A stretch of 64,000 nucleotides of DNA from Prochlorococcus marinus str. MIT 9313 (GTDB lineage Bacteria > Cyanobacteriota > Cyanobacteriia > PCC-6307 > Cyanobiaceae): positions 995,347-1,059,346 of the forward strand of contig NC_005071.1 in assembly GCF_000011485.1 (NCBI RefSeq), in the 5' to 3' direction. The stretch's first letter is position 1; the number at the start of each line of letters is the position of its first letter. Shown one piece after another: positions 24,026 through 32,810 of this stretch. The notes below the pieces were generated by a model. That model ran no database searches and had not been told where the DNA came from. It saw only the letters and a program-made list of their open reading frames with translations. A program made the position numbers and the translations under genes.

Positions 24026-24361
24026 ATGCTTTGCCTCAACTCAGTGCAGCATTACCTGATTGTCTGGACTTTCCCCACTGTTGAGGGGGCCTGGGATTCG
24101 TGCCCTGGATTTGCTGACTACATCAATGCAGGAGGGTCTGGCGACAAATTCGAGGGCTTTGAGCTGAAATATCGCGTCTGCGAACCCGTGAGTGGCAGTG
24201 GGGTTGCCATCGCAGTAGCCAGCGATATCGGCAAGGTTTGGGCCCACCTCAGCCCTTGGATTAAGACCTATGGCATCCAATTCGAGGTCAAGGCTGTGGT
24301 GTCAGATGCAGAGTTCGCAGCAATGTGGCCTGCTGTGGAGGCTGCTGCTGCTGTCGATTAA
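24026..24361 (+). CDS. DUF3303-like protein (paralogue 1)
   Basis: A 111-residue protein with YLIVWTFPTVEGAW at the start, DKFEGFELKYRV in the middle and VWAHLSPWIKTYGIQFEVKAVVSDAEF near the end. The pattern fits DUF3303, small alpha/beta proteins of unknown function common in marine cyanobacteria. Related genes are at 37.0 and 48.8 kb. The first ten codons may precede the true start. Confidence 0.65.
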   Translation: MLCLNSVQHYLIVWTFPTVEGAWDSCPGFADYINAGGSGDKFEGFELKYRVCEPVSGSGVAIAVASDIGKVWAHLSPWIKTYGIQFEVKAVVSDAEFAAMWPAVEAAAAVD

Positions 24362-24429
24362 AGACCCACATGCAGCAGACCGGCTGGCTGCTGATGGGAC
24401 ACCAGCAAGAGACAGCTCAACCAGTATCA

Positions 24430-24540
24430 GGAGCAATGGTTGAGCCAATGGCAGCAGCGAAAGGGAAATAGCAAGTGCCGTTCTTCTGCGTGGAATCTGC
24501 TGGGTGCTGCTGCTTTAAGGGTAAGTGGGGGTATTAATTT
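24430..24540 (+). pseudogene. Decayed copy of the TPR gene's 5' region
   Basis: About 105 bases similar, in the same strand sense, to 25505-25615, which covers the signal-peptide end and upstream of the TPR gene. It sits past the 3' end of that gene, so the TPR gene is flanked by two direct copies of its own 5' region. Confidence 0.5.
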
Positions 24541-24567
24541 GGTCAGGTGGAGATATTTCTTATCCCC

Positions 24568-25572
24568 TCATCGCATATTGCGGCACCAGGCACCATCTAC
24601 TCTGTTTATCCATTGTGCTGTTGATTGACTTCCAAGAGATGCTGCTTTCTTGAAGTCATTACAAGCACTTTGATAATCTTTTAATTTCCACGTGACATAA
24701 CCACGATTGTTATAGGCGAAGACATCCTGCGGATCAATCTTTATTGCCTCGCTGTAATCAGTAATTGCTCCTTGATTATCTCCTAAATTATACTTGGCAA
24801 GACCACGATTAATGTAGGCATCGGCATATTGCAGATCAATCTCAATTGCCTTGTTGAAATCAGCAATTGCTGCTTGATTATCTCCTGATTTACCCTTAAC
24901 AGCACCTCGGTTGTTGTAGGCAGCGGCATCCTTTGGATTAAGTGTTATTGCCTTGTTGAAATCAGCAATTGCCCCTTGATAATCCTTTAAATCAACCTTG
25001 GCAAGACCACGCTTGTGGTAGGCAACGGCAAGTTGAGGGTTAATTACGATTGCCTTGTTGTAATCGACAATTGCTTCTTGATATTTATTGAGATTTTTCT
25101 TGGCAAGACCACGATTGAGAAATCCATATAAATACACCGGATTAATTGCTATTGCCATATTATAATCGACAATTGCCCCTTGATTATCTCCTGACTTACT
25201 CTTGGCAAGACCACGATTGTTGTAGGCACGGACATACTGCGGATTAATCTCTATTGCCTTGTTGAAATCAGCAATTGCTCCTTGATTATCTCCTGACTTA
25301 CTCTTGGCAAGACCACGGTTATTGTATGCATCGGCATCCTTTGGATTAATTACAATTGCCTTGTTGTAATCAGCAATTGCTGCTTGATAATCTCCTGATC
25401 CAACCTTTGCATTACCGCTCTTTTTGTAGAGAACAGCACTTTGAGCATCTGCTGCCTGGGTTGAAAGCAGCAGCAAACCAGTTAGCAAAGCAGCTGTAGA
25501 TCCCAGTAGCAGCGGTTGACCCAGCTGCAGCAATGACAAGGAAGCAGCAAGTGCAGTTCTTTTCCGTGACAT
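24568..25572 (-). CDS. Secreted TPR-repeat protein
   Basis: A 334-residue protein with a signal peptide (residues 1-43, ending TQAADAQ) and eight tandem 34-residue TPR units of the form Y-N-K-A-I-x-I-N-P..A-Y-N-N-R-G-x-A-K. Asn-Pro at the helix turn and the repeated NRGLAK are typical. It is exported to the periplasm or outer-membrane side and mediates protein contacts. The C-terminus (WINRVDGAWC) has a Cys. DNA identity between units is high, so repeat number may vary. Confidence 0.9.
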   Translation of the reverse strand: MSRKRTALAASLSLLQLGQPLLLGSTAALLTGLLLLSTQAADAQSAVLYKKSGNAKVGSGDYQAAIADYNKAIVINPKDADAYNNRGLAKSKSGDNQGAIADFNKAIEINPQYVRAYNNRGLAKSKSGDNQGAIVDYNMAIAINPVYLYGFLNRGLAKKNLNKYQEAIVDYNKAIVINPQLAVAYHKRGLAKVDLKDYQGAIADFNKAITLNPKDAAAYNNRGAVKGKSGDNQAAIADFNKAIEIDLQYADAYINRGLAKYNLGDNQGAITDYSEAIKIDPQDVFAYNNRGYVTWKLKDYQSACNDFKKAASLGSQSTAQWINRVDGAWCRNMR

Positions 25573-25924
25573 CAGGAATGTGCTGCTGGCTTGAGGGTAG
25601 ATGGGGGCCTTTCGGGATCAGAAGTGGGCTGTCAAGTCTTAAGCCTTCTTCTCTTTGAATTTCTGCTCCTTTGCATTCGAGCCATTCACCGCAACAAAAG
25701 CATCATCCAGATCGCGAGTCATAAACCTGGCATAGATACAAATATGTCCTTCCAAGCTATGTCTCATCTCATCTGCTATTTGTTTTGGGTGTAAACCTCT
25801 GGCATGTTTTTGATTTTAGCCACTAGGTAAGATCAACTGCAGGAATGGATGTAGAATGAGATGTTTCTCCTTTAAAAGCCCTGCCTAACGCAGCGGCAGG
25901 AATAGGACTGTCCGGTTAGTAGCA
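25573..25924. other. Intergenic, no gene seen
   Basis: Upstream region of the TPR gene. A + frame at 25591-25794 is open but has a non-protein-like composition and overlaps the promoter area. Confidence 0.35.
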
Positions 25925-26023
25925 ATGACTTCCAAAGCTGTTAGATCTAGATCTAAAGCAAGCCACTACAACCTCCTTGGCCTTGAGGGTACCTGGGCGG
26001 GATTCCAAGATGAGGTGGATTAG
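25925..26023 (+). CDS. 32-aa hypothetical peptide
   Basis: A short frame (MTSKAVRSRSKASHYNLLGL...DEVD) directly followed by a strong hairpin. It is Ser/Arg-rich then amphipathic. The terminator overlap supports expression, but there is no second copy to compare. Confidence 0.4.
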   Translation: MTSKAVRSRSKASHYNLLGLEGTWAGFQDEVD

Positions 26024-26045
26024 GGGCCCCACTTTCTCGGGCCCC
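26022..26045 (+). terminator. GC-rich hairpin terminator
   Basis: GGGGCCC and GGGCCCC arms around a nine-base loop (CACTTTCTC) immediately after the short ORF's stop. No strong T run follows, so efficiency is uncertain. Confidence 0.5.
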
Positions 26046-26108
26046 GCAAACAATTTAAAATCAATCAGGCGCTAGCCCACCTCCTAGCGGTTTTGGTTAA
26101 GCCGTTGC

Positions 26109-26393
26109 CTAATGATCGATCCATTGAGTAATTGCTGTTTCGTCATAGATATGACCACTTGATTCAATCATTACTTTTGCCTCAGGGTCATTCCACATGC
26201 CCATCGCAACTCCCTCCTCTGCTTGGAATATCACAATCGCTCTTGATGAGTCTTCTTTGTGTAAGCCTCTGTACAGAGATGTGATTCCGCCTGCTTTCAA
26301 CATTGCTTTGTTGTCTTCACTGTCGTAAACAGCTCTCCACTCGTCAAAGGTTTTACTGATTTTGAAGTCAAACACGGTGGTTTCGATTGCCAT
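26109..26393 (-). CDS. DUF3764-like protein
   Basis: From ATG 26393 a 94-residue protein begins MAIETTVFDFKISKTFDEW and contains KAMLKAGGITSLYRG and AIVIFQAEEGVAMGMWNDPEAK, the pattern of the DUF3764 family of small ferredoxin-like-fold cyanobacterial proteins. Function unknown. The longer frame to 26438 adds a non-conserved start. Confidence 0.7.
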   Translation of the reverse strand: MAIETTVFDFKISKTFDEWRAVYDSEDNKAMLKAGGITSLYRGLHKEDSSRAIVIFQAEEGVAMGMWNDPEAKVMIESSGHIYDETAITQWIDH

Positions 26394-26427
26394 TACCAAT
26401 GAAAAATTTCGACCAATTAGACCATGC

Positions 26428-27057
26428 TTACCCAGCACCTAGCTGTACGTGCTGAACATTGATAGCGCTCTGCGATCTGTTGCTAGCTGTCGCCCATGCA
26501 TCGATAGCACTCAAGCAACGTTTAGTGAGGGTTGAAAATGCATCCCCGAAATGGTGAATCCAATTTCTGTTCACTTGTGCAGTGCCCGCATTCACCTGCG
26601 CATAAAGGTCTGCTGTTGCTTCTGGGGTAAAGCGGGCATAGCTACTCAGGTGCACCTCAATGGTGTGCCCCATTGCTTGGGCGATGTTCGCTATCGGTAG
26701 ACCTGCATCATGTGATGCTTTGGCATAACGATGGTGGAACGTATAGGGCTTTAATACCTCACTAGCCTGATCCGCGTCTTGTCGTAGTTGCTGCCATATC
26801 GCCTTGCGCTTGAGATAAGTGCCATGTGCATCACCAGCGTTGCCTTGTTGTCCTAATGGCGGCAGTTGTTCGCCAATCTGTAGACGGCCCTGCAGGTTGA
26901 AATCGATAGGAGTGCTAACTGATTCTTTTACTAACAGGGCATTGCGTCGACGAGGCTCAGTGCTCTCCCCTTTTTTGCCACCGTTACTCTTGCGGTAGAT
27001 GGTCCATAACTCAGGCCCTATTAGTCCATCCTTCTGGCCTAGATCTGCAAGTTTTGA
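26428..27057 (-). pseudogene. Tyrosine recombinase remnant (catalytic half)
   Basis: A 209-codon frame without N-terminal part. It contains LWTIYRKSNGGKKGESTEPRRR, RKAIWQQLRQ, the catalytic YTFHHRYAKASHDAG, AQAMGHTIEVHLSSYARF with the Tyr nucleophile, and ends at 26428. The N-terminal core-binding domain and the first catalytic Arg are missing. Close to the fragment at 17.95 kb. Only the last 81 codons follow a Met. Confidence 0.8.
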
Positions 27058-27139
27058 TTATTACGTAGGTGTAACAGATTGAGTCGGCACCTTAAGGTGA
27101 CGCGCCACCAGGGATCCCCTTTTGAAATTATTGAGGGTG

Positions 27140-27415
27140 ATGACGATGAATCAGACCTACTTCGACGAACTGTTCGAACGTTGGCAGGCAGCCGATGAGG
27201 TTGATGATGAAACGCTCCAACTGATAAAAGATACTGTTCGATTTACCCAAGAGACAAGCGACAACAGCTTGCGGGGTCATGCCCGTCAGCTGCTTTCTGA
27301 TGTTTACCACCTTCCGAGTACTCCTCAAGAGATTGCTCTGATCGGGGAAGCGTTAGAAGGCACAGGCACAGTTCCTCCTGAAATACCTCCTGAAGACAAT
27401 GGCTATGGCCTATAA
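27140..27415 (+). CDS. Small acidic protein, paralogue A
   Basis: From ATG 27140, 91 residues: MTMNQTYFDELFERWQAA, a helical acidic middle and a constant YHLPSTPQEIALIGEALEG followed by a Pro-rich end. A close paralogue is at 36140-36412, and the upstream 20 bases (AGGGATCCCC then TTGAAAT-like) are also alike. The family is not known to me. Both copies are flanked by decayed DNA. Confidence 0.7.
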   Translation: MTMNQTYFDELFERWQAADEVDDETLQLIKDTVRFTQETSDNSLRGHARQLLSDVYHLPSTPQEIALIGEALEGTGTVPPEIPPEDNGYGL

Positions 27416-27606
27416 CGAAGCTCGATAAAGAGAGATGGCTCTCTCAATGGACGACCAGTGTGGACCACTCCCCTCAAATTAGAAGCAAGCGCACCAATCA
27501 CGTCTACGTGAATTTCCTGTAGCGGAGGGATGTCGGCAGCGATGGCTTTGAGCTCCCTCCGGCAAACACCCACAAGCTTTTAAAACCAATAACTTTCACT
27601 TGTCTT

Positions 27607-27777
27607 TTGGCATGGGCAGCAGTTCTCGTCTTGCTCCCTCTCCTCATCCTTCTCTTGGCCACAGAATCACGCCACAACAGAATCCAGCGCTATCGACATA
27701 TGGGGTACTCCTGGCAACAAATCGCTGATCGCTATCACTGCTCAGCCAATACAGCGAGGAAGTGGGCCGGAACCTGA
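27607..27777 (+). CDS. Membrane-anchored HTH mini-protein, 56 aa
   Basis: Starting at a TTG (27607), one membrane helix (AAVLVLLPLLILLLA), a basic linker, then an HTH-like motif GYSWQQIADRYHCSANTARKW. The frame is open upstream to a stop near 27528 without ATG, so the start is uncertain. Similar anchor-plus-HTH proteins are, as I recall, common in marine Synechococcus/Prochlorococcus. Confidence 0.55.
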   Translation: MAWAAVLVLLPLLILLLATESRHNRIQRYRHMGYSWQQIADRYHCSANTARKWAGT

Positions 27778-27801
27778 CTCAACTTCTCAATGGGGGGTAG
27801 C

Positions 27802-27996
27802 TCACGCCTCCCATCTCGACTTGATCACAAACTGCATCCCATCAAGTCCCATCACCACCATCGCACTCATACATGCAGCTCCCCACTCTCCAAACTTTTC
27901 CGCATCCAATACACCCTCACCCCTTAACTCGATCACTCTCTCCCAATACTTCTCCAGTACCAGCATCTCTTCTCGTAACTCGGCAATAAAGCCCAT
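27802..27996 (-). CDS. Small hypothetical protein, 64 aa
   Basis: From ATG 27996: MGFIAELREEMLVLEKYW, then GEGVLDAEKFGEWGAACMSAMVVMGLDGM. The acidic amphipathic start and Ala/Met-rich end look like a genuine small helical protein. The antisense frame is Pro/Ser-rich and discarded. No family recognised. Confidence 0.5.
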   Translation of the reverse strand: MGFIAELREEMLVLEKYWERVIELRGEGVLDAEKFGEWGAACMSAMVVMGLDGMQFVIKSRWEA

Positions 27997-28196
27997 ACGG
28001 CTACCAAGACTGTTCCTGGATCTTAACCTGGTCTTGCCAACCAATTAGTTGATGCCTTTCCCTAACGGCACCTGGATGACTTACTTCTCCCAAAGCGGCA
28101 TCCAATACAAATCCATCACCTTTATCTATGGTGGTAAATCAACATCCACAGTTACCATCCCTTGCTGAGTATTAGCCGCTGGGGAAGAGAAAACTC

Positions 28197-28400
28197 TTAG
28201 CCCTGCTCGGTGTATTTGATGCCTTTGGCTTTGCACATGACTTCAAGGTATCCGTCCTCAGTTGGCCTTAGCCCGTTATAGGTCGGCGCATTTTCTCCTC
28301 TGACAGGAGGAGCGAAACGGTCAGCACTCTCTTGAAACGTCATCGCATCCATTGATGCAATAAGGCGCTTGGATCGCTCAAGGCGCTCTTCTTGATTCAA
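28197..28400 (-). CDS. Small hypothetical protein, 67 aa
   Basis: A 67-residue charged protein (MNQEERLERSKRLIASM, then DRFAPPVRGENAPTYNGLRP). Composition and start are sound; family unknown. Confidence 0.5.
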   Translation of the reverse strand: MNQEERLERSKRLIASMDAMTFQESADRFAPPVRGENAPTYNGLRPTEDGYLEVMCKAKGIKYTEQG

Positions 28401-28762
28401 TTGAGAACGACCTAGAAACCTGTTTCCGGCGTAACGATTGTGAGGCTAGAAAGTCTCTGGTCAGATAAGTGTTGGGCGGGGCCAGAAAAATCTTTGCCAA
28501 ACGTCACCCTTTTTTTGACTGAAGTCCCTGGCTTGGCGTCACAATTGCTACGCCAAACTGAGAAGCCTGGGCTTAATTAGCCGAAAATTGCCGAGGAATT
28601 CCCAGCACTAAAAGCAGCCTTCGAAGACGGTATTGGCTCAAGCACTATCGAGACCAAGAGTCTTTTCCTTGCCTGGTGGCTGTTTCCATCGAAGGAAGTC
28701 CACCTTGCTCTTACTTTATGTGTTTGCAATTATATTCTCAATATATACGCTATAATCACTTC
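28401..28762. other. Intergenic, no gene seen
   Basis: Contains short recombinase-like codon stretches but no continuous frame. Upstream region of the cupin gene. Confidence 0.3.
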
Positions 28763-29227
28763 ATGAGATTAAATGATGAACAACAAATGAATGAAAAGCA
28801 TTCTGATCACGCAGATAAAACAAAAATGCCGTCGTCAGAGACTCTTAAACAAGTATGCCAGCCTGAGGAGCGGGTGTTAGGCAGGGCTGATGATGGCAGT
28901 GTAATGGAGTTTATGCTTCAAACTGAGCATGGCAATACCTACTTGTGCCGTTTTCCCCCTGGCTTTATTTCACATGCTGCCATTCAATTATGTACAGAAG
29001 AAATATGGTATTTCATTCAAGGGGAAGGGGTATTTTGGATAAAGCATGAAGGCATTGAAAGACAAGTGCCTTTTAATGCTGGAACCGCATTACATGCACC
29101 TTGCGGTGGAGCGATGCAATTTCGTAACAATGGACACTTGGAAGCCGTAGCGCATGTAGTGACCATGCCTCCATGGCCTGGTTCAGATGGCGCTAAATTA
29201 ACCAAAGGCCCATGGGAAAGTGTTTGA
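28763..29227 (+). CDS. Cupin-domain protein
   Basis: The Met at 28763 (MRLNDEQQM) or the one at 28787 gives 154 or 146 residues. The cupin core is visible: FPPGFISHAAIQLCTEEIWYFIQGEGVFWIKHEG, then V-PFNAGTALHAPCGGAMQFRNNG. The first cupin motif is G-(X)-H..E, partly kept (SHAAIQLCTEE). Likely a small-molecule enzyme or sensor; function open. The longer frame upstream looks non-coding. Confidence 0.75.
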   Translation: MRLNDEQQMNEKHSDHADKTKMPSSETLKQVCQPEERVLGRADDGSVMEFMLQTEHGNTYLCRFPPGFISHAAIQLCTEEIWYFIQGEGVFWIKHEGIERQVPFNAGTALHAPCGGAMQFRNNGHLEAVAHVVTMPPWPGSDGAKLTKGPWESV

Positions 29228-29613
29228 TTCAGCTCTTTTAGTAGTGGTCTAACTCTCGTAGGTGTCTTGCTACGGATAGCGTTAGTCCCTGTAGGTTCTG
29301 GCGTTTCTGGCCCATAGTGGGTTGAATACTTACGACCAAACAATGCCCCGTGCAACGGAGTATTAAATACCACGGTCCACCCACGGCAACGCTGCTCCCA
29401 ATTGCAATTGGGTCCTCGCATGCTTAAACGGCATTTAGGTTCCAGACCATTCTGGAAACGTGCTTGGGTCAGGTGTTATCACCGGTGACAACTGGTTCTT
29501 GAGCTTTAGTGATTAACTTCACAGCAGGCGTTGACCTGGTTCATCTCATGGCCTGCTGAATCCTGAGATTTTGTGTAAGTCGGAGGGATGACCTCCCCTA
29601 CTCAAACAAAACC
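29228..29613. other. Intergenic, no gene seen
   Basis: Upstream of the 29.6 kb peptide gene; no protein-like frame on the + strand. The antisense frame 29017-29421 overlaps the cupin gene and is a shadow. Confidence 0.35.
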
Positions 29614-29853
29614 ATGACCAACATTGAACTAACACTGGAGCAGCTTCAAACCATTTCTGGAGGTGGAAAAGCTGATCGAGAGGCTCGTAAAGAGGCCCGC
29701 AAAGCAAAACGTGATCAACGCAAGCATGATCGCAAATGTGATGACGGGCCACCGGCTAGTGATTGCCCCTACGGGCCAGATTCAGAGTCTGGTGTAGACC
29801 ACCATGAACAAGATACACATCCAGGCTGCGGTCCTTGGGGCCCTTGCATCTGA
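29614..29853 (+). CDS. Double-glycine-leader peptide precursor with Cys-rich, highly charged core
   Basis: A 79-residue precursor. Leader MTNIELTLEQLQTISGG, then a 62-residue core: a strongly basic helix (ADREARKEARKAKRDQRKHDRK), an acidic/Pro middle and a Cys-containing end (HPGCGPWGPCI). Four Cys. Unlike the cassette peptides it stands alone with its own terminator on the opposite strand. Exported through C39 cleavage by inference. Confidence 0.8.
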   Translation: MTNIELTLEQLQTISGGGKADREARKEARKAKRDQRKHDRKCDDGPPASDCPYGPDSESGVDHHEQDTHPGCGPWGPCI

Positions 29854-29876
29854 CCACGCGAATCACGAGGATTCAG

Positions 29877-29893
29877 CCCCGCAACTAGCGGGG
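29877..29893 (+). terminator. Rho-independent terminator
   Basis: CCCCGC/GCGGGG stem with a five-base loop followed by seven T, 24 bases past the peptide gene's stop. Confidence 0.85.
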
Positions 29894-30002
29894 TTTTTTT
29901 ATTGCTTGGAGCCACTGCAGATATTGCTATAGATTATGTCTTGAAAGGGGTTTTGGGTTCTTTTGCTTTACCGGCAAATTGAATAGGGGTTCTTCCGCAG
30001 CT

Positions 30003-30133
30003 GTATCATCGGAAATCAATGGTGGGGCATTCGGCTTAACCAAATCCCTGATTACTGGCATCAAGCTGCAGTGAATTTCGCAGGAGCAATAGAGTCAGCG
30101 ACAGTAATCGAATGGCTAGACTTTAGTGATTAA
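30003..30133 (+). pseudogene. C-terminal fragment of an unknown protein, copy 2
   Basis: Frame without start containing WWGIRLNQIPDYWHQAAV and ending WLDFSD at TAA 30131-30133. Homologous to the fragment at 13030-13189. Confidence 0.5.
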
Positions 30134-30345
30134 GTTAGGAATATAAGTAGTTTTATGGCAGATAAATTTGTCAATAGATTTGTTATAAGTATGAAAAACT
30201 ATTACTTGTTACTGCCTACTAGACAAGACTTCAAGGTAACTCTCTGCAAGTCAACAGGCCAGGTATCGGATGGCATTTTAAGCGAATAGGGAAGTGGTTA
30301 AAGAAATAAAAAGCACCTGGTATAGAAGGGTCCTTTATAGTGTTT
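30134..30345. repeat. Conserved procA 3'-type module, orphan copy
   Basis: AT-rich lead (ATATAAGTAGTTTTA) then GCCAGGTATCGGATG, TTTTAAG and a degraded terminator. Same order as 13190-13400, but here no procA gene follows, so a precursor has probably been lost. Confidence 0.72.
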
Positions 30346-30369
30346 TTAGGCAGAATAGTATTTGCTCAG

Positions 30370-30418
30370 TCTCAGTCATTGGAGCTGCCAATACGTTGTC
30401 GCGTGTGTCCAAGCTCTA
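30370..30418 (+). pseudogene. Fragment of the HTH/terminase-like gene end
   Basis: CAGTCATTGGAGCTGCCAAT and the next 25 bases match the last codons of the gene at 20164-20478. It directly follows the orphan module. Confidence 0.6.
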
Positions 30419-30685
30419 ACAATGATCAGGCGATACAAAGACCAATCAGATGGTTGTTTTCCCGTTGCTGTAGCAGCAAGCGGGGTAGAGGTTGGAAGGA
30501 TTTGCGATAGCGTTTGGAGTGGCTTCAGCGAGAGATAAAGCCAATATGGTGCTTAATGAAGCCAATCTTGCGTTCATGATGATATCTAGAGACAACAAAG
30601 AAATCCCACCCCCCCTAGAGGGGGATTAAGTCAAATAGTTTTAGCGATTACGATCGCAATCACTGTTCTTTTGGGAAGTACGACC

Positions 30686-30955
30686 TTAGTTATTCCGCCA
30701 GTGCCAGCTAGCATCAGAATCATAGTGCCCTGATTCAGATTCATCACCTTCCCAAAGGGCGGTAGCGACATCTGAATCAGTTGGTGTTTCTGTCTGGTCA
30801 TCTGTAGCTTGAAGTTCAAAGGAACGTCTAGCCAGTGGGTGTAACTTCCCTTGTCCTTCAAGACATTCAATGGAATAAACCAGATTCTGTTGCGTTTGCA
30901 GCTGTATCTTTCTCTTTCTCCCTACTTTTCTGCAGTAAGACGTTAATCGGTGCAA
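30686..30955 (-). CDS. Uncertain hypothetical protein
   Basis: A TTG-initiated 89-codon frame. The N-terminal part is basic, the C-terminal part acidic with a WHW end. No start signal or family supports it. It could be the decayed end of a larger gene. Confidence 0.25.
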   Translation of the reverse strand: MHRLTSYCRKVGRKRKIQLQTQQNLVYSIECLEGQGKLHPLARRSFELQATDDQTETPTDSDVATALWEGDESESGHYDSDASWHWRNN

Positions 30956-30965
30956 GTACTCGTTG

Positions 30966-31172
30966 TTATTGTTGATTGATCATGTGATTGTGATTCCTTT
31001 GCGAGGCGTAGGAAGGAGCAGTTTGCATCCAATTGGCGGATCCTTCTTCGCATCGAATCCATCTGGGGAAGCTTTGGAGGATCATCCTGTCCTCATTGCT
31101 ACGGGCTCTTGACGTAGTGAGGAATAATGATGTTACTCCTAGCAACACTTTGGAAAAGTTCTTCGCCTTCAT
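30966..31172 (-). CDS. Possible secreted small protein
   Basis: 68 residues beginning MKAKNFSKVLLGVTSLFLTT, a plausible signal peptide, then a polar mature part with one Cys. No relative in the window. May be a truncated gene. Confidence 0.4.
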   Translation of the reverse strand: MKAKNFSKVLLGVTSLFLTTSRARSNEDRMILQSFPRWIRCEEGSANWMQTAPSYASQRNHNHMINQQ

Positions 31173-31313
31173 CTGCCCACTGTCTGTTTACTGTGTTCTT
31201 CAAGACGCATGATTGCTCAGCACTAAAGAGAGGATATTCAAAACAGCTATAAATCATCTGAATGACCTCATTTGTTATTGGAACTTGGTATTAGGCAGGC
31301 ATGATCAGTAGAA

Positions 31314-31470
31314 GACCTATCCCAGGTGCGTTGGTGTTGACGGTATACCAACTGATCCTTCTCAGACAGCCATTGGTATCTATGCAAATGGGGTGTTGGA
31401 AGCAATAGTTGGTGGTAATTTCTTTTCCGATCAAGTCAACACGATGACTACTGGAGGTTTCTTTGATTGA
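31314..31470 (+). pseudogene. C-terminal remnant of a secreted repeat-type protein
   Basis: A 51-codon frame without start (VDGIPTDPSQTAIGIYANG, then EAIVGGNFFSDQV and GGFFD stop). The repeated Gly/Asn pattern resembles a beta-rich surface protein. The rest is missing. Confidence 0.4.
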
Positions 31471-31505
31471 GGCTTAGTCGGGGAGCCTGAGGCTACGGCA
31501 GAAAG

Positions 31506-31727
31506 CTATACAAAACCCTCGATGGGAAAAGCAGTGCGCGAAGTGTTGTGCGCGATCAATCCCCCAAAAAAACTATCAACGTCCCACCTCGTGTCGGGTT
31601 TTATTATTGGGGTGCTCCAGGCAAGAGTTCCCTTCATCCAGGGATCTTCTTTAGAAGAAGACCAGGCTCTGATGCCAGGCGCCAGGGTCAGTATCAGCGT
31701 TGCAGCTGCGATCATTAGGAAGCGCAT
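31506..31727 (-). CDS. Secreted small protein, 73 aa
   Basis: From ATG 31727: a clear signal peptide (RFLMIAAATLILTLAPGIRA), then a 53-residue polar mature part with four Trp. The opposite frame lacks such features. Family unknown. Confidence 0.5.
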   Translation of the reverse strand: MRFLMIAAATLILTLAPGIRAWSSSKEDPWMKGTLAWSTPIIKPDTRWDVDSFFGGLIAHNTSRTAFPIEGFV

Positions 31728-31926
31728 CTCAGGTCCTGGCCTATCCGGCGACGCTAAGTCTGTCACCGTTTTTGAAGTGGGTTCAATAGTGGATCGATTC
31801 CCACTGGGGTGGGGGCTATATGAACGGGATTACTTCGGAGACGTTGAGGTGTCCTCGGGAATAGACGAAGACTCCTTTGAAGTAATCACGGACGGTGAGG
31901 GCAACGTCTGTTTTGACGGTTGGTAA

Positions 31927-32533
31927 AAGGACCGCCAGGTCGAGGCTGCCGAGCAGCGAGTTGGGGGCTTGAGCCAAGCGCTTCTGGACATCGTTTCCGT
32001 GGCGATTTCTGCAACCATCGAGGACTTTCCCATTTTTTTTTGTCAATCCCGGACACTTTTTTTGTCTTATTGAGTCAGCAACTCGAAGTACCTTGGATCT
32101 GTCACCGATTTTGCAGTTAATTCTTTAGAAACCTCATAAAAAAGGCCCTGGCGTGGGGCGTGCAGATCTTCGCTTTTTTAAAACTAGTCAAACCAGAAAT
32201 CGGAGCCACTTGCCGTCATCAATCTCGCCAGCCATCACCTTGAAGGCGTTTTCACCGTGAACAAAATAAAAGGCTGACTTGTAGACGTGACCCTTATGGA
32301 CCATCATCGGAATGATGAGGCCGATGGATGGCTTGGGTTCTTGTTAATTTCTCGTCCTGAGCAAAGGCTATGGACTGATCCAGAAGTTCCTCGAGTGTCC
32401 TGGGAGGGTCGCGATCTGCCCTCTTGTGCGAAGCCGGACACCAAAGGGTGAGCGGTTTAACCATTGCGGGTCGAGGTGTCACACCTTGCCTCTTGTGTTC
32501 ACAGCTACATTTGATACATCAAGGGGTGATGCA
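31927..32533. other. Long stretch without a secure gene
   Basis: About 600 bases with several overlapping short frames of poor composition. I see no RNA gene. Upstream of the coiled-coil ORF. Confidence 0.3.
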
Positions 32534-32740
32534 GTGTTGAGGAATTGGTTGGGGCTTGAGAAGGCCTCACAAGGCACGATCGAGAGCGCACGTTCTCAGG
32601 TCGATTCACTAGATGACATTGAGGAGATGCGAGTTCTACTCAAGAATGTCATTTCAGCTCACGACACGCTCAAGCAAAGGCTGGAAGACAAGCTCACCAA
32701 CATGACCAACTACATGGCCCTGTCCAAAAAAGGCCAATAA
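32534..32740 (+). CDS. Small coiled-coil protein, 68 aa
   Basis: With a GTG start at 32534: LRNWLGLEKASQGTIESA followed by a heptad-like helix (IEEMRVLLKNVISAHDTLKQRLEDKL) and a short tail. A hairpin-like GCCCCCC..AGGCC region follows the stop. The open frame extends 36 codons further upstream in Cys-containing sequence that looks less coding. Confidence 0.5.
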   Translation: MLRNWLGLEKASQGTIESARSQVDSLDDIEEMRVLLKNVISAHDTLKQRLEDKLTNMTNYMALSKKGQ

Positions 32741-32810
32741 AAAGCCCCCCGGAGGAGGCCCTGTCCTTTCGACACACGCTTTAGCAACATCCATCACTGT
32801 TAAGGGATGA

